64,000 bases of DNA from an uncultured Acetobacterium sp. Its GTDB lineage: Bacteria > Bacillota > Clostridia > Eubacteriales > Eubacteriaceae. The stretch spans positions 2,196,736-2,260,735 of the forward strand of contig NZ_OY760905.1 in NCBI RefSeq assembly GCF_963664135.1, given 5' to 3'. The position numbers and the translations under genes were made by a program. Below are positions 19,110 to 27,493 of the stretch, piece by piece. The notes below the pieces were generated by a model, which saw nothing but the letters and a program-made list of their open reading frames with translations, did not search any database and had not been told where the DNA came from. Position 1 is the first letter of the stretch. The number at the start of each line of letters is the position of its first letter.

Positions 19110-20441
19110 TTATTTCCATTCGACTTTTTCGAATGCTTCCGGTCCCTGCTGCGATGTGTTTAAATAAATGGCCGCATTGCCTTCCAAAGCGATTTTCATA
19201 AAGTCGGTTCGGCATTTATCATAGGGTGTATGGGCATATTGTTCCTGCATCGGTGAATAGCCGATGGTTGGCTTTCGGTCAATGCCGCAGGTTTTACTGG
19301 CGTCGGTGCCAAAATCCCAATAACCATATTCCACTGTTTGACCGACTGCTACCAGGGCGTCTGTCGCCGCTTTTACAAAAGCATGTTCGGTGCTGATTTT
19401 CCAGGGGTCCATATCTTTTGGCACATTATAGGCTAAACCAGTATACGATATTTCCTCGGCACTTTTTACTGCTACATCCGCTTTGAATTCCGGATCTTTT
19501 TCGGCGAGTTCGTTAATTATTTCCTGGATCTGAGCCATCGCCGATTCCGCCGTTTCGCCCGGCAACGTGCGGCGATCAAGCGACAACATGCAACGATCGG
19601 GAACGATTGATAGCGCCCCTGGTGAACATTCAATAATGTTCAACGAGATCGAAGCTTGCCCGAGTTCCGGGTCGGTGGGAAGCCCCGGATACAGTTCTTC
19701 CTTAATCCGGGTAATTAATGGAATCGCTTTATAAATGGCGTTAATTCCCAACCATGGGGCGCTGCCATGGGAAGTTCTGCCATAGACATTAATCAGCATT
19801 TCCACCCGTCCGCGATGACCGCAATATAATTTCAGTGACGTCGCTTCTGACGATACCATGGCATCATAATCCAATCCTTTTTCCGGAAATGTTTTATCAA
19901 CCAGATGCAGCATGCCCACCATTTCTGCCGGTTCTTCCTGAACCACGCCGGCAAACATAAAGGTTCCTTTGACTGGAAAACCCTGTTCCCGAAGTTTTAC
20001 CAATAGTCCACCCGTATAAATTTGAACGGCTTCCCCACATTTAACATCCGAAGCACCCCGGCCGTGAATGCATTCTGCTTCATCCGGCTGTTTATTTTGT
20101 GAATCAACCGTGCAGACGTCGATGACCCCGCCATAAGGATCGTATCCTTCCCAATTTGCCGCATCGCCAGGGCTGACGTGATCCATATGCGAATTATACA
20201 TAATCGTTGGTCCCGGTTCGGTTCCCTTTACCAGTCCCACCACATTCCCGTGACTATCCCGGAATACCTCATCATATCCCAGTTTTTCCATCTCAGCCAT
20301 ATTCAACGCTGACAAATCAAATTCGGTTCCGCTGATGCTCGGTGTCTGCACCAATTTTTGGGCAAATAATATCATCTCCGGGTATAGTTGATTCGAAATT
20401 GTTTGAATTGCTTCTTTTATGTTCTTATCCAATCCACTCAT
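19110..20441 (-). CDS. M20 family amidohydrolase, YgeY-like (copy A)
   Basis: 443 residues. Two-zinc M20 peptidase motifs: NSHMDHV (HxD), GRGASDVKCG (bridging Asp), VVQEEPAE (catalytic Glu-Glu), SSEAT and the late His in AHTPYD; the dimer-lid His is in GRTSHGSAPW. Closest in style to YgeY, which in E. coli sits next to the hydantoinase gene hyuA. Some M20 enzymes are N-carbamoyl-beta-alanine amidases; no other candidate for that step is in this operon apart from the next gene. The start at 20441 is preferred over GTG 20453 because AGAAAGG then has proper spacing. Confidence 0.87.
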   Translation of the reverse strand: MSGLDKNIKEAIQTISNQLYPEMILFAQKLVQTPSISGTEFDLSALNMAEMEKLGYDEVFRDSHGNVVGLVKGTEPGPTIMYNSHMDHVSPGDAANWEGYDPYGGVIDVCTVDSQNKQPDEAECIHGRGASDVKCGEAVQIYTGGLLVKLREQGFPVKGTFMFAGVVQEEPAEMVGMLHLVDKTFPEKGLDYDAMVSSEATSLKLYCGHRGRVEMLINVYGRTSHGSAPWLGINAIYKAIPLITRIKEELYPGLPTDPELGQASISLNIIECSPGALSIVPDRCMLSLDRRTLPGETAESAMAQIQEIINELAEKDPEFKADVAVKSAEEISYTGLAYNVPKDMDPWKISTEHAFVKAATDALVAVGQTVEYGYWDFGTDASKTCGIDRKPTIGYSPMQEQYAHTPYDKCRTDFMKIALEGNAAIYLNTSQQGPEAFEKVEWK

Positions 20442-20485
20442 TTTGTTTAACACCTTTCTTATTTAATCACTGTAACTGGATTAAA

Positions 20486-21805
20486 TTAAAGTAGAAAATC
20501 TGCTTTATTCAGTTTAGTTAATTCTCTAAAAATTGAAACATTACCAGCCAGCGCTTTAACCATATAATCAATTCTGACCTTGTCGATAGGGCGATGACAA
20601 TAAAACTCCTGCATCGGCGAATAACCCACTGCTGGTTTTTTCTCTCTGCCGCTGATCACCGATAAATCGGTACCGAAATCCCAATAGCCATACTTAACTG
20701 GCTGATTGACAGCTTCAAGCCCTGCTGCCGCGGCTTTTGTAAAGACATGCTCGGGACTGATTTTCCAGGCTTCTTTGACATTGGGGATGGCAACCGTTAA
20801 GCCGGTGTACGTAGTTCTTGGCACCGTTGCAATTTCCACCGTCGCTCTAAAATCAGGATCTTCTTTTGATAGCTGATCAATAATATCCTGAACCTCTTTG
20901 ACACAGCCATCATAGGTTTCCCCGGGAACAAACCGTCGATCATAGGTAATATGGCAGCGATCCGGGACAATACACATCGCTCCTGGAGTACAGTCAATGA
21001 TCGTAAGGGCAATGCTTGAATTGCCAAGATCTTCATCGGTGCCATGATTTTTGGCCAGATAGTCTTCAACGCAATCAATGAGTTTGGTCGATTTATTGAC
21101 AGCATTGATTCCCAGCCATGGCGCACTGCCGTGGGAGGTTACCCCGGAGATGGTCACTTTCAGCTCAACCCGTCCCCGATGCCCCAGATATAATTTCAAT
21201 GCGGTTGCCTCACAGGAGACCACCCCATCATAGGTGATGCCCGCTTCCGGGAAGGTATCTTCCACCAACTTAACCATCCCCAGCTGTTCTGCCGGTTCCT
21301 CCAATACAACACCGGTAAAGATATAACGACCTTTGATTGGATAACCCATCTTCCGAAGTTCAAGCAGGATTTTACCCGAATAGATTTGGCAAGCCCCGCC
21401 AGCTTTTACGTCTGCTGCTGCCCGGCCATGGATGACCTTTACCAACTCATAACCGTCTCTGTCCTGGTTTTCCATTTCATTTTCATCTATTTCTGCTCCA
21501 TATGGATCGTAGCCTTCCCACTCGCTGAGATCTCCGGTATCCACATGGTCCAGATGCGCATTGTACATAATCGCCGGTCCCGGTTCTGTCCCATCAATAA
21601 TGCCGATGACATTTCCCCATTTATCTCGAAAATAGTTGTCATACTCCAGCTTTTCCATTTCTGCTAAATACAAATCTGCCACACCTTTTTCTTCACCGGA
21701 CAGGGCTGGCACCCGAATTAGTCTCTGACAAAAATCGACAACTTCCGATTCCAGTTTTTCAGCGAGTGTGTTAATGACATTATTTATATTTTCCAACTTA
21801 TTCAT
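20486..21805 (-). CDS. M20 family amidohydrolase, YgeY-like (copy B)
   Basis: 439 residues and clearly paralogous to the next gene downstream, with the same zinc and catalytic motifs: NAHLDHVD, RAAADVKAG, VVLEEPAEQ, SCEAT and CHRPID, and GVTSHGSAPW. The two copies share long conserved blocks but differ at many surface segments, so they probably have distinct substrates or form a heteromer. Proposed role: hydrolysis of N-carbamoyl-beta-alanine (or the methyl homologue) to beta-alanine, CO2 and ammonia. The ATG at 21805 is directly abutted by GGGAG, too close for a normal site; a TTG three codons in (21796) is spaced better and may be the true start. Confidence 0.86.
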   Translation of the reverse strand: MNKLENINNVINTLAEKLESEVVDFCQRLIRVPALSGEEKGVADLYLAEMEKLEYDNYFRDKWGNVIGIIDGTEPGPAIMYNAHLDHVDTGDLSEWEGYDPYGAEIDENEMENQDRDGYELVKVIHGRAAADVKAGGACQIYSGKILLELRKMGYPIKGRYIFTGVVLEEPAEQLGMVKLVEDTFPEAGITYDGVVSCEATALKLYLGHRGRVELKVTISGVTSHGSAPWLGINAVNKSTKLIDCVEDYLAKNHGTDEDLGNSSIALTIIDCTPGAMCIVPDRCHITYDRRFVPGETYDGCVKEVQDIIDQLSKEDPDFRATVEIATVPRTTYTGLTVAIPNVKEAWKISPEHVFTKAAAAGLEAVNQPVKYGYWDFGTDLSVISGREKKPAVGYSPMQEFYCHRPIDKVRIDYMVKALAGNVSIFRELTKLNKADFLL

Positions 21806-21824
21806 CTCCCAATTTTTAGTTTAT

Positions 21825-22949
21825 TTACAGGCATCGCAACGATTGTTCAAGCATCTCAGCGATATTTTCTTTGGTTGGTTTAACCATACAATTGCCAATG
21901 TTTGCCGTTTGAATGGCCATTTCACTGTACTGTTTGATCTCATCCGGACTGATCTGTTCTTCACCCAGAAGCTGTTTTATCAAGCTTTTAAATTCATCGA
22001 CATTATCCAGATTCATCGCCAGCAAAATCTCCGTCGATAAATCTGGCCGTTCTTTTTCCACCAGTCTTAAATATTCTGCTAACAAAATACCATTGGCTTT
22101 ACCATGATCGATGTGTTTAAAATATGTCAGTGAGTAGCCCATTGCATGAACCGCGGTGGTTCCGGTCTGCGCGATAACCACCCCCGCCAGAAATGATGCC
22201 TGAAGCAGATTTTCTCTGGTCTGTGGTGAAAAAGCTGGTGCCGTCGGTGATTCAATTGCTTTTAGCATTTCTGGAACACAGCCCATGATCAGTTGGGTGC
22301 TTTTTTCCGCAAGCGCATTGGTAATCATTGATGATTTCACCGACAGCATCCCTTCAATGGCATGGGATAACGCATCAATGGCCGTATTGATGGTGACCTC
22401 AACCGATAATTTATCGGTGTATTTTGCATCCAGAAAGGCAATCGTCGGAAAAATCAATTCCGTCGCAATACTCGTTTTGGTCTGAGCCTTATCGTTGGTT
22501 AAAATTGAGTATTTGGTAACCTCGGAACCCGTACCCGACGTCGTTGGTACGAAAGCCATTGGCAGGATTTTGTTTTCATAGCTACCTGAAAATAAATTTT
22601 CTTCAGAGATATTCTGAGCCGCCAATAGCGCAATTCCTTTGGCTGCATCCATGGGCGAGCCGCCACCGATGGCAATAATAAAATCAATCTTGTTTTCTTT
22701 GGCTACTGCCGCCCCCTCATAAATAATGGCGATGGTAGGGTTGCTCTTGATTTTATCAAACACCAGATAGTCAATTTTCTCGGCGTCCAGGGCTTTGATA
22801 ATATCGTCCTGGGAACCGTTGATTTTTGCTGAATGCAGCCCCGTCACAATCAGGGCTTTTTTCCCCAGGGAAGCAAACAGTTTACTGTTGTTGCCAATAC
22901 AATCGTCTCCCATAACAACGCGGGTAGGCATGTAATAATATTGATTCAT
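21825..22949 (-). CDS. Iron-containing alcohol dehydrogenase
   Basis: 374 residues of the group III dehydrogenase family. NAD(P)-binding IAIGGGSPMDAAKG, the PTTSGTGSE segment, and metal ligands in NTAIDALSHAIEG, AVHAMGYSL and HIDHGKANG are all present. It starts one base after the aminotransferase gene stops. With the aminotransferase making malonate semialdehyde from beta-alanine, the natural reading is reduction of that aldehyde to 3-hydroxypropionate, which would also reoxidise NAD(P)H. Substrate assignment is by context only. Confidence 0.88.
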   Translation of the reverse strand: MNQYYYMPTRVVMGDDCIGNNSKLFASLGKKALIVTGLHSAKINGSQDDIIKALDAEKIDYLVFDKIKSNPTIAIIYEGAAVAKENKIDFIIAIGGGSPMDAAKGIALLAAQNISEENLFSGSYENKILPMAFVPTTSGTGSEVTKYSILTNDKAQTKTSIATELIFPTIAFLDAKYTDKLSVEVTINTAIDALSHAIEGMLSVKSSMITNALAEKSTQLIMGCVPEMLKAIESPTAPAFSPQTRENLLQASFLAGVVIAQTGTTAVHAMGYSLTYFKHIDHGKANGILLAEYLRLVEKERPDLSTEILLAMNLDNVDEFKSLIKQLLGEEQISPDEIKQYSEMAIQTANIGNCMVKPTKENIAEMLEQSLRCL

Positions 22950-22950
22950 G

Positions 22951-24294
22951 TTACGCCTCGATCATCTTGTCGACTTCGCTTAACACCTGATCCATTATCG
23001 CCATCGCATCCGTTAATTCCTGCTCGGTGATAATCAGTGGCGGTGCGACAATTAAAACATTTTCATGGGAATAGGTACTAAAACCCTTTTCTGATAACAT
23101 GCCGATTATTTTGCCCATTATTTTTTCCGGGTCCATGCCATAGGGAACAAGTGGTTCCCTGGTTTTTTTGTCTTTAACCAACTCAATGGAGGAGAACAAC
23201 CCAATATATCTTACGTCGCCAACACAGCGATGCTTTTCTTTGATTTTTTCCAATAACGTTCCCAGCAGAACCCCGCGCACCTTTGCCTGGTTCATTAATC
23301 CTGCTTCTTTATAGTATTCAATGGTGGCGATTCCGGCTGCACATCCCAATGGATGGGCAGAATATGTTAAACCACAACTTAATGTATTATTATCAAAGAA
23401 ATTGGCAATCGCCTGGCTGACAATGGCGCCTCCAATGGGAGCATATCCGCAGGTTATCCCTTTAGCGAAGGTGATCATATCTGGCTTTACGCCATAATGA
23501 TTGACTGCAAACCACTCACCGGTACGTCCCCATCCGGTCATCACCTCATCACAGATCATCATAATCCCAAACTCATCACATATTTCCCGTACGCCCTGCA
23601 AATATCCTTTTGGCGGAATAATTACACCATTGCTTCCGGTAATTGTTTCTAAGACGATGGCTGCTACCGAATTTCGACCTTCATAGATAATCTGTTCGCG
23701 CAACTGTCCAATATAATATTTTGTGGCCGCTTCTTCATTTTCAAATGCAACCGGCGCTCTGTAAACATAGGGATCGAAAAATTTGATAAAGCCGGGAATT
23801 CCTGGTTCACAAGCATATCTTCTGGGTTCCCCGGTTAAATTGGCGGCACCATAGGTCGATCCATGATAGGAACGGTATCGGGAAAATATTTTATTTCTTC
23901 CCGTTACCATCTTGGCCATCTTAATTGCATTTTCATTTGCATCAGCTCCGCCTAAGGTAAAGAAGATTTTTCCCATGTTATCAGGGGCAATCTCGATGAC
24001 CATTTTAGCTAACTGGGAGCGTACATCAATCGCAAAGGATGGTGAGGAAAACGCCAATCTTCCTGCTTGTTCCTGAATAGCTTCGATAACTTTTTTATTG
24101 CCGTAGCCAATATTTAAATTAACCAATTGGGAAGACATATCGTAATAACGCTTTCCATCCCCGTCCCAAAAATAAATGCCTTCACCGCCAACCATGACTT
24201 TGGGTTTCAACGCCCCTTGGGCACTCCAAGAATGCAAATTGTATTTTTTTGATGTTTCACAAATAGCCTGTACCGTTTTTAATTCAAGTTCCAT
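22951..24294 (-). CDS. Class III aminotransferase, probable beta-alanine/omega-amino acid transaminase
   Basis: 447 residues, fold type I PLP enzyme. Motifs: CDEVMTGWGRTGEWFA with the PLP-contact Asp, and the PLP Lys in TFAKGITCGYAPIGG; LTGEPRRYACEPG is typical of the omega-amino acid:pyruvate branch. It should move the amino group of beta-alanine to a keto acid, giving malonate semialdehyde. It is the first gene of the pyrimidine operon, with AAGGCGG before its ATG and an intrinsic terminator hairpin just upstream in the leader. The amino acceptor is unknown. Confidence 0.89.
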   Translation of the reverse strand: MELELKTVQAICETSKKYNLHSWSAQGALKPKVMVGGEGIYFWDGDGKRYYDMSSQLVNLNIGYGNKKVIEAIQEQAGRLAFSSPSFAIDVRSQLAKMVIEIAPDNMGKIFFTLGGADANENAIKMAKMVTGRNKIFSRYRSYHGSTYGAANLTGEPRRYACEPGIPGFIKFFDPYVYRAPVAFENEEAATKYYIGQLREQIIYEGRNSVAAIVLETITGSNGVIIPPKGYLQGVREICDEFGIMMICDEVMTGWGRTGEWFAVNHYGVKPDMITFAKGITCGYAPIGGAIVSQAIANFFDNNTLSCGLTYSAHPLGCAAGIATIEYYKEAGLMNQAKVRGVLLGTLLEKIKEKHRCVGDVRYIGLFSSIELVKDKKTREPLVPYGMDPEKIMGKIIGMLSEKGFSTYSHENVLIVAPPLIITEQELTDAMAIMDQVLSEVDKMIEA

Positions 24295-24316
24295 GTTTCA
24301 ACCGCCTTCTAAACGT

Positions 24317-24354
24317 AAAAAAGGAGTCTGCTCTTACTTAAGAACAGGCTCCTT
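24317..24354 (-). terminator. Intrinsic terminator in the pyrimidine operon leader
   Basis: AAGGAG plus CTG (24321-24330) pairs with CAG plus CTCCTT (24345-24354) around single mismatches. On the minus strand the stem ends in a six-T run, 21 bases before the aminotransferase ATG. It either insulates the operon from the pucR-like gene upstream or acts as an attenuator for transcripts starting near 24387. Confidence 0.75.
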
Positions 24355-24393
24355 CGCCGTTATCATTTTATTTATTTGTCTGACATGAATACT

Positions 24394-24421
24394 ATATTAA
24401 CATGGTTTTTTTAATATGCAA
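24394..24421 (-). promoter_or_regulatory. Candidate promoter of the pyrimidine operon
   Basis: Minus-strand TTGCAT (24416-24421) and TAATAT (24394-24399) are 16 bases apart. A start near 24387 would give a leader of about 93 bases that contains the 24317-24354 hairpin. Only a moderate match to consensus. Confidence 0.4.
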
Positions 24422-24428
24422 CGAACCC

Positions 24429-24450
24429 CAGCACAAAATCAATTGTGCTG
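24429..24450 (-). terminator. Hairpin after the PucR-type gene
   Basis: A perfect 8-bp stem, CAGCACAA with TTGTGCTG, and a six-base loop lie 25 bases after the regulator stop codon. There is no clear T-run, so as a terminator it is weak; it could also be a protein site because it adjoins the candidate operon promoter. Confidence 0.4.
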
Positions 24451-24474
24451 AAGCACAGAAGCTCAAAGTCATAT

Positions 24475-25632
24475 CTACATGATTTCTTTGATATTTAAGG
24501 CTAAAATCAGCTCTAAACCATTCTGGTACGTCAGCTCGCATTGCAATATTTCTTTGATTTTTTTTATTTTATAATTCACCGTATTCCGATGCACATAAGT
24601 TGTTTTTGCTACTTCTTGGATACTCCCGTTGCTAAGCAAATACGCTTTTAGGGTGTCAAGATAATCCGTTTGATTTTTACGGTCATAATCTTCTAACTGT
24701 CCCAAGGTATCTTTATAGAACCGCTTTAACACATTGGTATCCTCAACTTCAATCAGCAGTTGATAAAACCCAATATCATTATACGACTTAATAACCTCCT
24801 GCTGCTTTTCTGCAAGATGCAATACGGCGATTGCCCTTTTGTAATTTTTTGCTAACGACAAAATTCCATTTTCACCCGCACCGATTCCGCCATGGATCAT
24901 ATATTGGGGAAATCGCACCAAACATAATTCATACAGCGTTCTGATCGCATTTTCAATGACATGCTGCGAAAAATTTTGAAGTACAATTATCAAATACTGA
25001 TCCTGCCTAAAGATATTAAATCGATCACTGCTCTGATATAAGATACTCATTAACTGCATTCTGATTTTTTTATCAAAATCAAATAACCTTCCATTTCCAG
25101 TGTCTTTGAGTGATAAGGCAACAACATGATACTCAGCATCCAGATCAAATTCTTTCCGTTCCAATACAGAGCGATACTGTAAACTTTTTTCAGGAAAAAA
25201 GATGGCATCCCGAAACGCCCCGGCAACGGTTACTTCATTTTCTTCTGCTTTAATAATTTTTCTGCAAAAATCATTGGTAATATCCACAATTCGTGTTTTC
25301 CATGGTATTGTAAACAACGGAAATTTCATTTTGCTACAAAATTCAATCAAATCCTCTGGTACTGCTTTGATATAGGGCCCTATATTCAGAACTAACCCAC
25401 TTGCCTGGTGTTCAATCAATCCCTCTGCAAACGCGATTAACCAATCGGTGTTTGAATGCCCGATTCCGGTTGAAAAAATTAATTCCTGGCCATGAAGAAA
25501 ACCCGCTGTTTCAGGATCTTCAAGCATGTGAACCCAATTAACGAGGTTATTCAATTTTTCATCACCGCAAATAAGATTCATTCCATAGTTTTCTTTTGAA
25601 TATTTGCATAAATGATTGAGCGTGATCGCCAT
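24475..25632 (-). CDS. PucR-family transcriptional regulator
   Basis: 385 residues. The N-terminal PucR domain (about 1-125) includes GMNLICGDEKLNNLVNWVHM cut at NLVNWVHML and the LIFSTGIG segment; a GGDEF-like middle region follows, and the C-terminal PucR HTH (about 325-380) has SIQEVAKTTYVHRNTVNYKI. Members control purine, allantoin and related nitrogen catabolism. AAAGGAGG precedes the ATG. It stands alone just upstream of the aminotransferase gene in the same direction and is the obvious regulator of the pyrimidine operon; the inducer is not known. Confidence 0.9.
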   Translation of the reverse strand: MAITLNHLCKYSKENYGMNLICGDEKLNNLVNWVHMLEDPETAGFLHGQELIFSTGIGHSNTDWLIAFAEGLIEHQASGLVLNIGPYIKAVPEDLIEFCSKMKFPLFTIPWKTRIVDITNDFCRKIIKAEENEVTVAGAFRDAIFFPEKSLQYRSVLERKEFDLDAEYHVVALSLKDTGNGRLFDFDKKIRMQLMSILYQSSDRFNIFRQDQYLIIVLQNFSQHVIENAIRTLYELCLVRFPQYMIHGGIGAGENGILSLAKNYKRAIAVLHLAEKQQEVIKSYNDIGFYQLLIEVEDTNVLKRFYKDTLGQLEDYDRKNQTDYLDTLKAYLLSNGSIQEVAKTTYVHRNTVNYKIKKIKEILQCELTYQNGLELILALNIKEIM

Positions 25633-26034
25633 ACTTGTCCTCCTTTCCCGATTTTAATTAGTTCAGATTATATTTTTATCAATTAATCCGATTAACTATC
25701 AATCGAGCAATAAGACAGCTTTAAATATAACCAAACAGTTGCGTACTTCAAACGGGCGTTATTCAACATTGAAAAATTTTCTAATACCCTGAAAACAGGT
25801 TGTTAAATAATCCAACGATACAAAATTTTTCTAAATTATATCAAAACAGTTTTTATATTACAAGGAAAACAGTAATTGCTCAAAATCACCTTTAAGAAAA
25901 CTTATTTTATAGCGCCTCGATGATTATTTTGTCTCGTTTGGAAGTTATTTTAATTAATTATTCCCACAAGAATAAGCTTGTTTTGTCGATTTTTTATTTC
26001 TATTTTTACAACATTCCAATGAACTTCAAAAGGA
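25633..26034. other. 402-base intergenic region
   Basis: AT-rich sequence between the PucR-type gene and the small metallopeptidase gene, both on the minus strand. It must hold the regulator promoter. A short stem (TTATTC with GAATAA, near 25957-25976) could be a weak terminator of the metallopeptidase gene. I see no coding potential or RNA gene. Confidence 0.5.
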
Positions 26035-26415
26035 CTATTTATCCTTGTCCCACATTTTTAAATAGTTCTGAATTTCTATTGCATCTTCGACCTCCAGGTC
26101 TTGCACCCCAGCCAAGCCTTCCACATGATGAAGAAATTCATGCTTTAATACGCGTCTTAACTGACCTTTATATTCCGCCAACGACTCATTGCCAAAGGTT
26201 TGGACAAAGGAGCCATAATAAATGGCTATATAATTCCCCAATCGGCTGTCGCGATGGTATTCCCCTAAAACAAACAGATCCTTGGCTTTGTTTTGGGGAT
26301 GCAGTTTTGCCTCTTCTTTTAAGACGATGCCGCCATTAAGCTCGTTATATAGCTCTTGGGGAATTTCTTCCGCTATTTCATTTAACATTGTTTCTGTTTC
26401 ATCAATCGTATACAT
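26035..26415 (-). CDS. Small zincin-like metallopeptidase (PF06262-like)
   Basis: 126 residues. The zinc motif is KHEFLHHVEG (HExxH) followed by LEVEDA, the short arrangement typical of the 'metallopeptidase family' minimal zincins, which have no signal peptide and unknown substrates. The start at 26415 (MYTIDET) follows TTGAGGG; the longer frame starts with that TTG, inside the ribosome site. It is probably transcribed alone or together with the membrane protein gene upstream. Confidence 0.78.
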   Translation of the reverse strand: MYTIDETETMLNEIAEEIPQELYNELNGGIVLKEEAKLHPQNKAKDLFVLGEYHRDSRLGNYIAIYYGSFVQTFGNESLAEYKGQLRRVLKHEFLHHVEGLAGVQDLEVEDAIEIQNYLKMWDKDK

Positions 26416-26572
26416 TTCAGCCCTCAATTATTTTCTTTTTAAATTTTTCTTGATCAGGTTGAATTCAATAACGAATCGCCCACAATTTTATAAAATGCTT
26501 TTTCGCTTTCCCATTTTTATTATTAAGGTCTATTACCCCCGAAGCTTGCCATTCACCGATAAGATCTATAAT

Positions 26573-27313
26573 TTATTGAAAAATAACACTTCTATTTTTG
26601 TCAAATGGGTTTTTTCTAACCGCCAGTGAAAATAGATACGGATACTCGGTTTTTAAATGCTCCATATAGTTAATCCACTCGATCAGAAGCGTCGAATAGG
26701 CCCGCTGAATATCCAGTGACAGATGCTGTAAATCGGCCTGAGGCAAATCGTTCAGACTGTCTCGGGCAATCATTTCATCCATTAAATGGAACACGGCCCA
26801 TAACATATCCGAATACGTTTCATGTTCTAATAAATTCTGATTTTGAAGCATCATATGAAAAAAACCGTGTTTTTTAATTAATTTACCTTTGAGGACTGTT
26901 AAATCGCCCACTCTGGCATCCATCGGAAAATCATATGCTCTAACGATCTCAATGGCTTTGGCAAAGTCTTTTTTCTGCCACGTTCCATCTATTTTCAAAT
27001 GTTCGCAGATACCTTCCCGATCCTGATTGAATTCATTAAGATCAACAATAATATCGGTTCCCACTTCTCCAAAAAAGCTGCTGATAACCATATTCAATTG
27101 TTTTAAGCGCTCTTTCTTCTCCCGGGTACTGATCATACTTTGGAGAACCACCGTTACAATCGCAACCTGCATCGGTAAAAAGGCCACATCCTGTAAAAGA
27201 TAAAAGTAAGTATCATGGGGTGAATGAAATAAGTCCAATTGCAAACCATAAAGTCCTACGGATATGCCAACCAGCACTAAAAAAATGACGACTGTTGAAT
27301 TGATTTTTTTCAA
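26573..27313 (-). CDS. Two-helix membrane protein of unknown function
   Basis: About 246 residues: membrane helices at roughly 6-25 and 40-62, then a hydrophilic, mostly helical cytoplasmic domain of about 180 residues. No catalytic motif is recognised. The start is taken as TTG at 27313, ten bases after AAAAGGAG; the in-frame start at 27334 would place that ribosome site within the coding region. The overall look is that of the uncharacterised membrane proteins with a large cytosolic tail found in archaea and clostridia. Confidence 0.65.
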   Translation of the reverse strand: MKKINSTVVIFLVLVGISVGLYGLQLDLFHSPHDTYFYLLQDVAFLPMQVAIVTVVLQSMISTREKKERLKQLNMVISSFFGEVGTDIIVDLNEFNQDREGICEHLKIDGTWQKKDFAKAIEIVRAYDFPMDARVGDLTVLKGKLIKKHGFFHMMLQNQNLLEHETYSDMLWAVFHLMDEMIARDSLNDLPQADLQHLSLDIQRAYSTLLIEWINYMEHLKTEYPYLFSLAVRKNPFDKNRSVIFQ

Positions 27314-27434
27314 TTTATTGGTTCTCCTTTTCAAAAATTTTCAAGTCTTTGCCAAAGTCCCGTGAATTTCACTGCTCCAGATGATTTTATCATAATAAGA
27401 AGGATTCGCACACCGTTAATAATAATGAGAAGCA

Positions 27435-27472
27435 AAAAAGCATGTCTCCCGCTTAAGAAGATCATGCTTTTT
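27435..27472. terminator. Bidirectional terminator after the beta-helix lipoprotein gene
   Basis: AAAAAGCATG (27435-27444) pairs perfectly with CATGCTTTTT (27463-27472), with T-runs on both strands. It lies 20 bases after the minus-strand lipoprotein stop codon. Confidence 0.85.
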
Positions 27473-27493
27473 GTTTCGTTTTACATCAACGAA

